From: UBA3937 sp050951585
GTDB lineage: Bacteria > Bacillota > Peptococcia > DRI-13 > DTU073
Direction: 5' to 3'
Length of the DNA: 64,000 nt
Assembly: GCA_050951585.1 (NCBI GenBank)
Contig: JBMNJI010000005.1
Location: 100,165 to 164,164 of the forward strand
Below the pieces are notes generated by a model that did not search any database, was not told the origin of the DNA, and saw nothing but the letters and a program-made list of their open reading frames with translations. The stretch's first letter is position 1. Each line of letters starts with the position of its first letter. This document shows, in pieces, positions 1 through 8,362 of this stretch. A program made the translations under genes and the position numbers.

Positions 1-202
1 GCCCCGGGATGAGTACGGTAATCAGTTGAACCTGTTTTGCGCCGTTATCCCGGTCGGGGAGCGAATTCCGGTCCCGTTCGCCTGGTGAGGCCGGTGCCGT
101 AACAGGTGTTGCTTCGATAGCAAATAAAGCGGAAGGCATAATAAATAGAGCCGGTAATAGAACAACAGTGAACAGCAGGAAGGCAATGCAAAAACGTTTC
201 AT
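1..202 (-). CDS. Secreted protein, N-terminal part only
   Basis: The reading frame begins at an ATG (complement of 200-202) preceded by a GAGGGATG ribosome site and stays open to the left window edge, giving 67 residues. It starts MKRFCIAFLLF and has a clear signal peptide: short basic start, hydrophobic core of about 20 residues, and an ALFA-type cleavage site near residue 28. The mature part begins Pro/Ala-rich and then charged (GERDRN), as in a linker or exposed region. Most of the gene lies outside the window, so function cannot be assigned. It would be exported by the Sec system. Confidence 0.7.
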   Translation of the reverse strand, partial: MKRFCIAFLLFTVVLLPALFIMPSALFAIEATPVTAPASPGERDRNSLPDRDNGAKQVQLITVLIPG

Positions 203-330
203 TTAAACATCCCTCACGGGTAACATGAATAGTCCCTATCCCGTAATGTTCCCTAAGGCCGTAAATTTTACAATATATATATAGAACGGAAAATATGATA
301 TGATTAGCATAAGATACATCACTGTATTTA

Positions 331-828
331 ATGAGGGAGGTGAAGATTCTGGCTATGTTTTCGATTATTGGAGTGTTGGGCATTGGCTTGTTGGTAGTTA
401 TTCTGATTATTGCCGGTGTGGCGAGAAGTGGTTCCATAAAGGAGGGGGATGAGGAAGAGATGATTAAGAATGTTTATGTTTATCTGGTTTTGTTTGTCAC
501 CCTGATGATGACAATTGGCGGTAGTGTGGCTGTTTTTATGGCGGCAGCGGATATTGTTTCACCGCAACCGTATTATCAATCCTTTGAGGATTATAAATAT
601 TCACGGGAGCACGGGTACAATAAACCTACAGTTGAAGGGGAAAATGATGTAAAGATCGATCTCTCCGATGAGGAATTGCAGGCAGATTATGATCGGATGG
701 TCGCCGATGCAAAAGCCAAAGAAGTAAATCGCGCCAAAAACTCTTTGATTAAAAGTCTTGGCTGGATAGTGATACCTTTCCCGATTTTCTTATACACAAA
801 GAAGTATTTGGTGAAAAAAGAGGCATAA
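331..828 (+). CDS. Two-helix membrane protein of unknown function
   Basis: Not recognised as a named family. The protein has a hydrophobic segment at residues ~8-30, a second at ~45-72, then a soluble acidic/basic stretch (YKYSREHGYNKP, DLSDEELQADYDRM) and a final hydrophobic patch (GWIVIPFPIFLY) before a basic tail. The start is uncertain: the ATG at 331 lies inside the best ribosome site (GGGAGGTG, 335-342), so translation probably starts downstream, for example at ATG 355. A strong terminator follows at 881, so it looks like a single-gene unit. Membrane location is inferred from hydrophobicity. Confidence 0.6.
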   Translation: MREVKILAMFSIIGVLGIGLLVVILIIAGVARSGSIKEGDEEEMIKNVYVYLVLFVTLMMTIGGSVAVFMAAADIVSPQPYYQSFEDYKYSREHGYNKPTVEGENDVKIDLSDEELQADYDRMVADAKAKEVNRAKNSLIKSLGWIVIPFPIFLYTKKYLVKKEA

Positions 829-880
829 AGGAAAAAAGGACGCAAATCACTTGGTCCCATGGATTAGGATAATAATGAAA

Positions 881-919
881 GGGCTGACTCTTCAATAAAC
901 GGGGAGTCAGCCCTGTTTT
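881..919 (+). terminator. Rho-independent terminator
   Basis: A perfect 10-bp stem, GGGCTGACTC with GAGTCAGCCC, is followed by TGTTTTT. It closes the membrane-protein gene ending at 828. Confidence 0.85.
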
Positions 920-1051
920 TGACGTCTTATCAGAACATCGAAAAATGAAAGCAGAAAGATAAAAAGTTGGTACCAGTAATTGATGTCTTCCCTAAAAAGT
1001 AGGAAATTGGTATGATAAGAGAAAGCTAATTTTGACGAAGGGGAAGATTTT

Positions 1052-2755
1052 ATGTCGATTGCACCGCTGAGCAGGAGAGAAAAAACGAAAAAACGGCCGC
1101 TATCTGGCGGAATGTTGTTTATTCTGCTGGTTTTAGCGTTTTCGCTTGCTGTGTTGATTTTTTTCCTACCGGGCTTTTTCCAGGCGCCGGTTCCGGCCAC
1201 CCAGGATGTCCGGCTTTATTATCTGGGGCTACCGGCGGAGGAAAAGGGTTTTTACGAGGAGGAGATGCTGTACCTGCCGTTCACCTTTGTAGAGGAGTAT
1301 CTGGATTCAAGTGTCAGGCTGGATGAGACCGGGAATACAGTGATTATTACGACCGAGGAAAATGTCTTCCATTTTCCGTTTGGGATTAAAGAAGGTTTGT
1401 TGAATTTGGAACCGTATGAATTTACCTATCCGGTTCTGGAGAAGGAAGGGAAGGTCTATCTGGCGGTCGAGCCCTTGCAGGATATATATCAGTTGGAGAT
1501 CATCACGAATCAGCCAAAGAACAGAGCGAGCATTTATAGCGTCCGGGAGCCGGTGCAGATGGGCAGGGTGCTCCAGGACACCAGGTTGCGGACCGCTCCC
1601 GGCAGACGGTCAGCCTGGGTAGCGAAAGTAGCTCTACAGGAAGAAGTACGGATCGTCAGGGAAGAGCGGGGCTGGTATTGGGTAGAGCAGGAAACCGGCG
1701 AGGCGGGTTACATAGCGAAAGAGGATGTAGCATTAGCGGGCATTCGCCTCAAGGATACGGCACAGCCAAAGGTCTATCAGCCCTGGAATCCTTTGGGGCG
1801 GCCGATTGTTTTGACCTGGGAATATGTGGGACGTGCTACGGCGAGTCCGGCGCAGATTGGGGAACTACCGGGGGTAGAGGTTCTTTCTCCAACCTGGTTT
1901 GAGCTGCAACCGAACGGGCGGGTGTTAAATAAAGCGGACAAAAGAACGGTCGATTGGGCCCATAGTAAGGGGCGACAAGTTTGGGGGCTGTTTTCCAACA
2001 GTTTCGATAAAGACTTAACGAAGGAATTTTTGGCTAGCAGTGAGTTAAGAATCAAGGCCATCAAGCAGCTTTTAAGTTATGTGGATCTTTACGAGTTGGA
2101 TGGTATTAATCTGGATTTTGAGAATATGTATTTACAGGATAAAGAGGCCTTTGTGGCGTTTGTCCGGGAGTTGGCCCCACTACTCCATGAAAAAGGGCGC
2201 GTCTTAACGATTGATGTGACTTTTCATTCCCAGAGTGAGACCTGGTCGCTGTGTTATGACCGTAAGCAGCTTGCGGAGGCCGCCGACTACCTGATTGTGA
2301 TGGGTTATGATGAATATGGCGGGGGAAGCCCGGTGGCCGGTTCTGTTTCTTCGTTGCCCTGGGTGAAAAAAGGACTGCAGAAAATGCTACTGGAAGTGCC
2401 GCCGGATAAGTTAATTTTAGGGATTCCTTTTTATACGCGGGTCTGGACGGAAACAATGACCGCGGAAGGAACCAAAAAGGTGACCTCCAAGGCCTATTCC
2501 TTAAAGGCGGCGGAAGATTGGCTGAAAGCAAATGGCGCAACAGTTACCTTTGACGAAAAAAATCAACAGAACTATGCGGAAGTGCAAAAGGAGGGGGTAA
2601 CATCCAAAATGTGGCTGGAAGATGATTATTCACTGGAAAAACGGATTGAATTAATGAAAGAGTATCGGTTAGCCGGATTAGCCGCCTGGCGCAGAGGTTA
2701 TGAAAAAGCGGATACTTGGGCAGAGATTGCTAAGCTCGTAGGAAAGGTTTGGTAG
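1052..2755 (+). CDS. Membrane-anchored GH18 family hydrolase with SH3-like domain
   Basis: Probable cell-wall or spore-envelope glycosidase of the YdhD/YaaH type, acting on N-acetylglucosamine-containing polymer outside the membrane. The 567-residue protein has a basic N-terminus, one membrane anchor (~20-43), a region resembling the copper-amine-oxidase N-terminal-like fold (~55-155), a bacterial SH3-like segment (~165-235, ending GYIAKEDV) and a C-terminal GH18 barrel (~245-560). The catalytic motif is DGINLDFE at residues 350-357: it keeps the catalytic Glu and the preceding Asp but has Asn where many chitinases have Asp, as is usual in the YdhD-like group. YDEYGGG and the closing tryptophan-rich strand also fit GH18. 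Exact substrate is inferred. Confidence 0.88.
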   Translation: MSIAPLSRREKTKKRPLSGGMLFILLVLAFSLAVLIFFLPGFFQAPVPATQDVRLYYLGLPAEEKGFYEEEMLYLPFTFVEEYLDSSVRLDETGNTVIITTEENVFHFPFGIKEGLLNLEPYEFTYPVLEKEGKVYLAVEPLQDIYQLEIITNQPKNRASIYSVREPVQMGRVLQDTRLRTAPGRRSAWVAKVALQEEVRIVREERGWYWVEQETGEAGYIAKEDVALAGIRLKDTAQPKVYQPWNPLGRPIVLTWEYVGRATASPAQIGELPGVEVLSPTWFELQPNGRVLNKADKRTVDWAHSKGRQVWGLFSNSFDKDLTKEFLASSELRIKAIKQLLSYVDLYELDGINLDFENMYLQDKEAFVAFVRELAPLLHEKGRVLTIDVTFHSQSETWSLCYDRKQLAEAADYLIVMGYDEYGGGSPVAGSVSSLPWVKKGLQKMLLEVPPDKLILGIPFYTRVWTETMTAEGTKKVTSKAYSLKAAEDWLKANGATVTFDEKNQQNYAEVQKEGVTSKMWLEDDYSLEKRIELMKEYRLAGLAAWRRGYEKADTWAEIAKLVGKVW

Positions 2756-2836
2756 GCAAAGGCTTTGGTAAAATGTATAAAAGGCACAGTGATGGGTAAT
2801 CCTTCTAAGGTAGAATATTGAAAGGTGGGATTAGTG

Positions 2837-3025
2837 ATGAGAGTAAAAGTTGATCCTGAGCTGTGTATTGCCTGCGGTGCTTGTGTGAATATGGCTTCGG
2901 AGGTTTATGACTGGGATGATAACGGCAAAGCCGTTGCCGTTGAGGATGATGTGCCAGTTGAGATGGAGGATGAAGTAAGAGAAGCGTTGGAAAGCTGCCC
3001 GACTGAAGCTATTCAGGAAGTATAA
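2837..3025 (+). CDS. Single-cluster [4Fe-4S] ferredoxin
   Basis: A 62-residue soluble electron carrier. Three cysteines sit in CIACGAC near the N-terminus and the fourth precedes proline (SCPTEAI) near the C-terminus, the ligand set for one [4Fe-4S] cluster; the second cluster motif of two-cluster clostridial ferredoxins is absent. The sequence between is strongly acidic. An AAGGTGGG ribosome site (2822-2829) is correctly spaced for the ATG at 2837, so the in-frame GTG at 2825 is rejected. Partner enzymes are unknown. Confidence 0.9.
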   Translation: MRVKVDPELCIACGACVNMASEVYDWDDNGKAVAVEDDVPVEMEDEVREALESCPTEAIQEV

Positions 3026-3152
3026 TTTGCTTGCAGGATGGGGTTTTATCAAGAGATGGCGGGGCCTAATTGGTGGTGTAATTACTTTTTTATTTTTTTT
3101 AGAAAGGGTTTTACGGTAAACAAAGCGAATATTATAAGTAAGGTCTAGACCC

Positions 3153-3180
3153 TTGACAATTTTATTCTTTAAATTATAAT
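3153..3180 (+). promoter_or_regulatory. Sigma-A-type promoter of mecA
   Basis: TTGACA at 3153-3158 and TATAAT at 3175-3180, 16 bp apart, lie 46 bp upstream of the mecA start. Both hexamers match consensus exactly. Confidence 0.8.
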
Positions 3181-3226
3181 GGATTTACGTTACCTCCAAC
3201 CCAGAGGAGATAGAGGAGGTGGGCTT

Positions 3227-3838
3227 ATGAAGATCAAGAAGATCAATGAGGATAAGGTACAGATTATTATTACAAACCAGGACTTAGAGGAAAGAGATTT
3301 TAAAAAATGGGAGTTCATGCCCATAGGCCCTAAAGCCCAGGAATTGTTTCAGGATTTGCTCGAAATGGCTTACCATGAATGTGGTTTTCAGATTGAAGAG
3401 GATTCACAGCTGATGGTGGAAGCATATCCGTTATCTGTAGATAGTATTGCGGTGATTATGACCAAAGTTCGTTCCCGGGGAACGGATAACGCGAATCTTT
3501 TTACCTTCGCTCCGCATGATGAAGAGGAGGAAGAAGACGACGAGGCCTGTTTTGAAAGAGGAACGGGTCAGGTTTGGAATTTTGCCGATTTGGAGACTTG
3601 TATGCAAGCGTGCCATAGGCTCAATCCCGAATTACTGGAAGAGAGTGCCTTATATAAATACCTGGATGAGTATTATTTAGCGGTAAACACAATTGCTCTG
3701 GGGGTTGAGGACGTTGCGGCAGTTTTAGGTGAGTACGGTGATTGGATCCCGGTAGATGCGGCCTTTTTTAAAGAACACGGGCAAACAATCCTTAAGCGGG
3801 AAGCCGTGGTTAATCTTGCCTCGATTATTAGGGACTAG
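3227..3838 (+). CDS. mecA: MecA-family ClpC adaptor protein
   Basis: MecA proteins present substrates such as ComK to the ClpCP protease and promote ClpC oligomerisation. This 203-residue protein has the typical N-terminal segment (MKIKKINEDKVQI, then DLEERDF), a central highly acidic linker (EEEEEDDEACFE, about residues 100-111) and a C-terminal domain with the family pattern of a Phe-rich sheet and YLDEYYL. Length fits the family. The ATG at 3227 is preceded by GAGGAGG at 3213-3219, so the upstream in-frame ATG at 3179, which overlaps the -10 box, is not the start. It appears monocistronic. Confidence 0.88.
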   Translation: MKIKKINEDKVQIIITNQDLEERDFKKWEFMPIGPKAQELFQDLLEMAYHECGFQIEEDSQLMVEAYPLSVDSIAVIMTKVRSRGTDNANLFTFAPHDEEEEEDDEACFERGTGQVWNFADLETCMQACHRLNPELLEESALYKYLDEYYLAVNTIALGVEDVAAVLGEYGDWIPVDAAFFKEHGQTILKREAVVNLASIIRD

Positions 3839-3869
3839 ACTTTGTAACTGCACTGCACAGAATAGAAAT

Positions 3870-3909
3870 AAGCAGCCTCATTTCGTCAGTTGGCGAAGTG
3901 AGGCTGCTT
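3870..3909. terminator. Strong hairpin after mecA
   Basis: AAGCAGCCTCATTTCG pairs with CGAAGTGAGGCTGCTT around an 8-nt loop, with one mismatch. The following T-run is weak (GACTTTG), so it may be a terminator or an RNA-stabilising hairpin. Confidence 0.6.
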
Positions 3910-3943
3910 GACTTTGGGCATTGATTCACGGACAAGTTTGACT

Positions 3944-3954
3944 TGTGGTATAAT
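3944..3954 (+). promoter_or_regulatory. Extended -10 promoter
   Basis: TGTGGTATAAT is a consensus -10 (3949-3954) with an upstream TG. It lies 40 bp before the secreted protein gene at 3995. No convincing -35 is correctly spaced. The same 11-mer recurs at 61893 before another gene. Confidence 0.55.
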
Positions 3955-3994
3955 AATAAGCAAATAACGTCAGAAAAAAGAAAGGGAGGTTAAG

Positions 3995-4483
3995 ATGAAA
4001 AAAACGGTAATAAAGATAATGACCGCTCTTATCCTGGGAATTGTGACGATGCAATTTTTGCCCTTAACAGCGCTGGGGGCAATTAATCTTGATGCCTATA
4101 TCAATCGCATTAAAGAGATAAATGCCGAGCACTTCAGAAAAAGCAGATATGCTTATAGTTTTCAATTAGACAACCGTGGAAAACAGGAAAAGCTCCGGAA
4201 ATTGAATGATGCCTATGCCAAACTTGTATATGGCACGGGGAAATTTTTGCTGGGGCCGTTGAAGCTAGAGTCTGTGATCTATAATAGGACGTATAGTGAA
4301 ATCCCCCATAAAAATGGCTCCTTCAATAACAGCTCCGGTAACATCATCCTGAAAAATGCCACTAGCAGCAGCTTACTAAATAACAGCGCACTAAATAATA
4401 GCACTAGGAGCAGCTTACTGAATAATAGTAGCGGAAGCCTCTTGCAAATAGCACCGCTGAAAATAGCACCTTTGTGTCTATGA
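3995..4483 (+). CDS. Small secreted protein with Asn/Ser repeats
   Basis: Function unknown. Signal peptide (MKKTVIKIMTALILG... cleavage after the ALGA region, ~residue 28), then a basic, helical region (residues ~30-95) rich in Lys/Tyr, then a low-complexity tail built from NNS units (SSLLNNS, ALNNST). GGGAGG at 3984-3989 supports the start. The last ~13 residues (LQIAPLKIAPLCL) read the same AATAGCACC DNA repeats out of phase; one frame over they encode more NST units, which suggests a recent frameshift near 4442. Similar Asn/Ser-rich tails occur in the secreted proteins at 19727 and 25047. Confidence 0.7.
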   Translation: MKKTVIKIMTALILGIVTMQFLPLTALGAINLDAYINRIKEINAEHFRKSRYAYSFQLDNRGKQEKLRKLNDAYAKLVYGTGKFLLGPLKLESVIYNRTYSEIPHKNGSFNNSSGNIILKNATSSSLLNNSALNNSTRSSLLNNSSGSLLQIAPLKIAPLCL

Positions 4484-4485
4484 AA

Positions 4486-4528
4486 AAGAAGACCATGGTC
4501 TTTTGGCGAAGTCCGTGGTCTTCTTCTT
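4486..4528 (+). terminator. Rho-independent terminator
   Basis: AAGAAGACCA pairs with TGGTCTTCTT, followed by a pyrimidine run. It starts immediately after the stop of the secreted protein at 3995-4483. Confidence 0.75.
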
Positions 4529-4653
4529 TCCTGCTGGAGAAAAAATATTCCAATTCGGTTAGGATACAGTTATAATAACAATATAAACAAAATATAAAGA
4601 TAAAAAGAATGTGCGGAAAAAGAATGATGAAAGTATGAAAGGGAATAGTACCA

Positions 4654-5823
4654 ATGAACAAAAAAAGGCCGATTAGGATCTTGATATTTTCAGTTTCTAT
4701 TGGGTCGGGGCATGATTCGGTGGCGTATGCGGTTGCCGAACGGTTGCAAGCTGAAGCGCCCGGTTCGGAAGTGAAAATAGTTGATACGTTTCGGTTCATC
4801 AATAGTATTTTAAACAAAGTCGTCGTCGGAAGCTATATGGAAACGATCAAGCTTACGCCGAAAGTCTGGGGCTATATCTATGACCAGGCGGAAGGAGGCG
4901 AAAAGCTGGTTGATTTAAGCCGGATTTCCGCCAAAATTCTTGCGCCGAAAATTGAGCAACTAATCAATAGTTTTAACCCGCATTTGATCTTTTGTTCTCA
5001 TGCCTTTCCTACAGGGGTGCTTGGGGCGATGAAGCAGAAGGGGCGGATTAGCGTGCCGCTGGCTTCCGCAATTACCGATTTTCATATTCATCCCATTTGG
5101 ATCAATAATGGGGTAGACCTGTACTTTATTCCTTCCGCCGATTTGGATTATGATTTGCTTCAAGCGGGGATAAAGCCGGAGAAAATACAGTCGGCAGGTA
5201 TTCCGATTCGGATGCAGTTCGCCGAGCCAATTGACACCTTGCAGGCCAAAGAGGAATTCCAATTCCGTGGTGATCCGGTTGTTCTGATTATGGGCGGCGG
5301 TTTAGGCTTAGGAAGAATTGAGGCGATCACCAAACAGATTCTGCATCATGCCAACTACGGAGTAGTGGTGGTTGCCGGAAAAAACAAGCACCTGTATGAG
5401 ACCCTGCACAAAATAAATAATCCCCGCTTGCGTGTTTTCGGCTATGTGGAGAATATGGCGAAGGTCATCGCGGCCTGTGACATTGTGCTTTCCAAACCGG
5501 GCGGGGTTAGTACGGCAGAGGTGCTGGCGATGAGTAAACCCTTGGTAATTTTTTCCTCTTTGCCGGGGCAGGAGGATCGCAATACCGATTATCTCTTAAA
5601 CAGGGGAGCGGCGGTCAAGATTAAGAAGCTGGATTTGCTTGTTCCTGAGTTGCAGGTTCTCTGGGAGAATAAGGTCAGATTAGCCCGGATGAAGGAGGCG
5701 GCGGAGCATCTTGCTTCCCCCTATTCGAGCAAGATGGTCTGGGATAAGCTTTGGCCTTTGATTGAGCAGGAAGAAACTGCGGAACGGCAGGCTTCCCTGC
5801 AGGCGGGGTACAAGGAGGATTAA
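4654..5823 (+). CDS. UgtP/MGDG-synthase family glycosyltransferase
   Basis: GT28-type transferase that probably adds sugar to diacylglycerol to make membrane glycolipids, at the inner face of the membrane. The 389-residue protein begins with the family's glycine motif (SIGSGHDSVA, which binds the lipid acceptor side), continues with an MGDG synthase N-domain (ICSHAFPTG, ITDFHIHPIW), and has the C-terminal UDP-sugar-binding domain (MGGGLGLGRIE, then KPGGVSTAEVLA and FSSLPGQEDRN). Length is typical. It starts at ATG 4654; the ribosome site is weak (GAAAGGGAATAG). Which sugar is transferred cannot be told from sequence. Confidence 0.88.
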   Translation: MNKKRPIRILIFSVSIGSGHDSVAYAVAERLQAEAPGSEVKIVDTFRFINSILNKVVVGSYMETIKLTPKVWGYIYDQAEGGEKLVDLSRISAKILAPKIEQLINSFNPHLIFCSHAFPTGVLGAMKQKGRISVPLASAITDFHIHPIWINNGVDLYFIPSADLDYDLLQAGIKPEKIQSAGIPIRMQFAEPIDTLQAKEEFQFRGDPVVLIMGGGLGLGRIEAITKQILHHANYGVVVVAGKNKHLYETLHKINNPRLRVFGYVENMAKVIAACDIVLSKPGGVSTAEVLAMSKPLVIFSSLPGQEDRNTDYLLNRGAAVKIKKLDLLVPELQVLWENKVRLARMKEAAEHLASPYSSKMVWDKLWPLIEQEETAERQASLQAGYKED

Positions 5824-5844
5824 GGGCCTTAAGGCTCACCAATA

Positions 5845-5874
5845 TTGCATTTTGCAAGACTAATGCTTTATAAT
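5845..5874 (+). promoter_or_regulatory. Promoter of the aromatic operon
   Basis: TTGCAT at 5845-5850 and TATAAT at 5869-5874, spacer 18 bp. It lies between the glycosyltransferase stop and the DAHP synthase gene and would give a leader of about 215 nt. Confidence 0.65.
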
Positions 5875-6007
5875 ATAGAAAAAAGAAAAAGGAAAGAAAA
5901 TGAAAAAAGGAAGAATGGTAGCACGGTAAAACGGGAGAAGAGCAGTATAGTAATATTTTTTGGTATCAGTGTGGCAGGATGGCAGGAAGAAGATGTACGC
6001 AGTAGAC

Positions 6008-6037
6008 AAGGCACCCTTTTCTTCTTGGTGCCTTTTT
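6008..6037 (+). terminator. Leader terminator (candidate attenuator) before aroF
   Basis: AAGGCACC pairs with GGTGCCTT and is followed by a T-run, inside the leader between the promoter at 5845 and aroF at 6099. Position suggests transcription attenuation of the operon. A 29-codon frame, ATG 5993 to stop 6080, runs through the hairpin and is rich in aromatic codons (Tyr 1, Phe 5, Trp 1) with an AGGAAG site before it. T-runs in a terminator inevitably encode Phe, so a leader-peptide mechanism is only a possibility. Confidence 0.6.
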
Positions 6038-6098
6038 CAATTCTCTTTTTCTGACCATGATACCGGAAGGGTGAAAAAGTGAAAGGAGAATGGGGAAA

Positions 6099-7115
6099 AT
6101 GATTATTGTAATGAAGTCCGGTGTGGGAGAGAAAGCCGTTCAAAAAGTAGTGGAAAAGCTGCAAAAGAATGGCTACCAGATTCATGAATCCAGAGGGGTA
6201 GAAAAGATCTTAATCGGGGCAGTAGGAGAAAAATCCGACAATGTTAATATGTCTATAGAGGCGATGGATGGGGTGGAAAAGGTGATCCCGATCTTAGCTC
6301 CATATAAGCTGACCGGGCGGGAATTCCATGCCGAAAACACGATAATTAAGATAGGGACGCTTTCCATTGGCGGGCCACAGTTGCAGGTAATGGCCGGGCC
6401 TTGTGCGGTGGAAAGCCGGGAACAGCTTTTGGAGATCGCCTTTATGGTCAAGGAAAGTGGCGCTAAAATCTTGCGCGGCGGGGCTTTCAAGCCCAGAACT
6501 TCTCCTTATGCCTTTCAGGGGATTGAAGAAAAGGGGTTGGAATACCTGGCTGAAGCCAGGGAAAAAACCGGTTTATTGATTGTGACGGAAGTAATGGATA
6601 CGCGGAAAGTAGAGGTAGTCGCCCGATATGCCGATATCCTGCAAATCGGAGCCAGGAATATGCAAAACTTCCCTCTTCTGAAGGAAGTAGCGAAGACGAA
6701 CAAGCCGGTGTTGTTGAAGCGGGGTTTGGCGGCAACGATTGATGAATGGCTGATGGCGGCAGAATACATTATGCTCAGTGGCAATCATCAGGTAATTTTA
6801 TGCGAACGGGGGATCCGTTCCTTTGATGATTCATATTATCGTAATGTGCTGGATCTTACGGCGGTGCCTGTATTGAAGCGGCTCACCCATTTACCGGTGA
6901 TTGTTGATCCCAGTCATGGCACGGGTAAATGGCATTTAGTCGAACCGATGGCTCGGGCCGCAGTGGCGGCGGGAGCAGACGGCTTAATTATTGAAGTGCA
7001 TACACGACCGACTGAAGCAATTTGTGATGGTCCCCAAAGCATCAAACCGGAGAGATTATGCAACCTAATACGGACGGCTCAAAACATCGCGGGGGCACTG
7101 GGGCGCACTCTCTAG
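6099..7115 (+). CDS. aroF: DAHP synthase (3-deoxy-7-phosphoheptulonate synthase), AroF/KDO8PS type
   Basis: First enzyme of the shikimate pathway: condenses phosphoenolpyruvate with erythrose-4-phosphate. The 338-residue protein has an N-terminal ferredoxin-like regulatory domain (residues 1-~70) and a C-terminal TIM barrel of the type I-beta family: MAGPCAVES, GGAFKPRTSPYAFQG, KRGLAAT, ERGIRSF, and DPSHGTG are the expected substrate- and metal-site motifs. AAAGGAG at 6082-6088 fits ATG 6099; the ATG at 6090 is too close to it. First gene of a six-gene aromatic operon and the usual site of feedback control; the N-domain resembles that of the tyrosine/phenylalanine-inhibited Thermotoga enzyme. 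Confidence 0.95.
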   Translation: MIIVMKSGVGEKAVQKVVEKLQKNGYQIHESRGVEKILIGAVGEKSDNVNMSIEAMDGVEKVIPILAPYKLTGREFHAENTIIKIGTLSIGGPQLQVMAGPCAVESREQLLEIAFMVKESGAKILRGGAFKPRTSPYAFQGIEEKGLEYLAEAREKTGLLIVTEVMDTRKVEVVARYADILQIGARNMQNFPLLKEVAKTNKPVLLKRGLAATIDEWLMAAEYIMLSGNHQVILCERGIRSFDDSYYRNVLDLTAVPVLKRLTHLPVIVDPSHGTGKWHLVEPMARAAVAAGADGLIIEVHTRPTEAICDGPQSIKPERLCNLIRTAQNIAGALGRTL

Positions 7116-7136
7116 AGGGGCCAAGAGGAGATCAGG

Positions 7137-8255
7137 ATGGAAATAAAGGATAAAGAGATCAGAAAAGTAGCTGTGGTCGGGCTGGGGCTGATGGGAGGCT
7201 CTCTTGGTTTAGCCATCAAAAAGAAATTACCCGGCGTGCAGGTCTTGGGGATTGATCTTCATCCCGAGTCTGTCCGGCTGGCGGTCGGGTTGGGGGCCGT
7301 TGATGCCGGGTCGGTTCAGTTGGGGGAGGAGGTTTCCGAGGCGGAGCTTATTTTTCTGGCGACACCTGTTTCGGAAATGTATGCCCTTTGCACCCGGTTG
7401 TTGCCGTATTTGTCTCCGGGGATGATTGTCACCGATATGGGCAGTACAAAGGCCAATATTGTGGAATATCTGGAACGCTGTTTACCGCCGGGGGTGGCCT
7501 TTTTAGGAGGCCATCCGATGGCCGGTTCCGAGAAAGCCGGCATCAGGGAAGCGCAGGCGGAGTTGTTAGAAAATGCGGTTTATTTGTTGACTCCTACGCC
7601 CCAAACAGCGGCCGAAACGGTGGAGAAAGTCAGTGGGTTTTTAGAGCATCTGGGGGCCAAAATCAGGTTGTTATCTCCGGCCGAGCATGACCGTAAGGTG
7701 GCGGCCATTAGTCATTTGCCGCATCTTTTAGCCAGCTCGCTTGTCAAGACGGTTGGGCAGTTGGACGAACAGGAGGGCGGCTATTTTCCCCTGGCGGCGG
7801 GCGGGTTTCGTGATACCACGCGGATTGCCGGCAGTCAAAGTATGATGTGGCGCGATATTCTGTTGCAGAACCGGGTGGCTGTTCTACCCTTAATCAAGGA
7901 GTTTCGGCTGGCGCTGGCGGAATACGAGGATGCCCTGCTAGAGGAGGATGAGGCGCGGCTGGAAGAATTGCTGGAACAGGCGAAACGCTGGCGTGAAAGG
8001 ATTCCAGCCGGCTTGAAGGGAATTTTGCCCCAGTATTTTGAATTGACCGTCATCGTACCGGATCAGCCGGGGGTTATTGCGGAGTTAGCCGGGGTCTTAA
8101 AGGAAAAGGGCATCAACATCAGTGATCTCGAGATTCGTCCTGTGCGGGACGAAAACGGAGGAACAATCCGTTTGGCTTTTAGCAATAAAGAGGCCCGGGA
8201 GCGGGCGCTTCAGGTTCTGGCCGCGGCGGGCTATCCGGCGCGCCGGGCTGATTAA
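7137..8255 (+). CDS. tyrA: Prephenate dehydrogenase with ACT domain
   Basis: Converts prephenate to 4-hydroxyphenylpyruvate with NAD, committing flux to tyrosine. The N-terminal Rossmann domain carries GLGLMGGSLGLAI; the catalytic region shows GGHPMAGSE (with the catalytic His) and SHLPHLLAS. A C-terminal ACT domain (residues ~298-372, ELTVIVPDQPGVIAELAGV) probably senses an aromatic amino acid. Length 372. The ribosome site AGAGGAG (7124-7130) is well placed. 21 bp after aroF, same operon. Confidence 0.94.
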   Translation: MEIKDKEIRKVAVVGLGLMGGSLGLAIKKKLPGVQVLGIDLHPESVRLAVGLGAVDAGSVQLGEEVSEAELIFLATPVSEMYALCTRLLPYLSPGMIVTDMGSTKANIVEYLERCLPPGVAFLGGHPMAGSEKAGIREAQAELLENAVYLLTPTPQTAAETVEKVSGFLEHLGAKIRLLSPAEHDRKVAAISHLPHLLASSLVKTVGQLDEQEGGYFPLAAGGFRDTTRIAGSQSMMWRDILLQNRVAVLPLIKEFRLALAEYEDALLEEDEARLEELLEQAKRWRERIPAGLKGILPQYFELTVIVPDQPGVIAELAGVLKEKGINISDLEIRPVRDENGGTIRLAFSNKEARERALQVLAAAGYPARRAD

Positions 8256-8362
8256 GCGAACAAAAGCATTGCCTGGACATTACAGGAGCATCGTAGGCGC
8301 GTTGTTACCGGGAAGTCATAAGTAGGATCTAATAATACCGGAAAGGCTTGGGGGTGGTCAGG

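Noticed and set aside
45..437. Long minus-strand frame overlapping the two left-end genes
   Set aside because: It runs across the start regions of both the plus-strand membrane protein and the better supported minus-strand signal-peptide frame, and has no ribosome site.
5911..5932. T-box-like sequence GAATGGTAGCACGG in the aroF leader
   Set aside because: It resembles the T-box antiterminator core, but only ~40 nt lie between the promoter and this sequence, leaving no room for a specifier stem, and the terminator ~80 nt downstream does not overlap it.
5919..5950. TRAP binding site in the aroF leader
   Set aside because: Only about four GAG/TAG triplets occur with irregular spacing; TRAP needs around nine to eleven repeats 2-3 nt apart.
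5845..6185. Short frames on either strand around the aroF leader (5845-6054 plus, 5868-6185 minus)
   Set aside because: They are low-complexity Lys or Phe/Leu/Ser runs caused by A/T tracts of the promoter and terminator.
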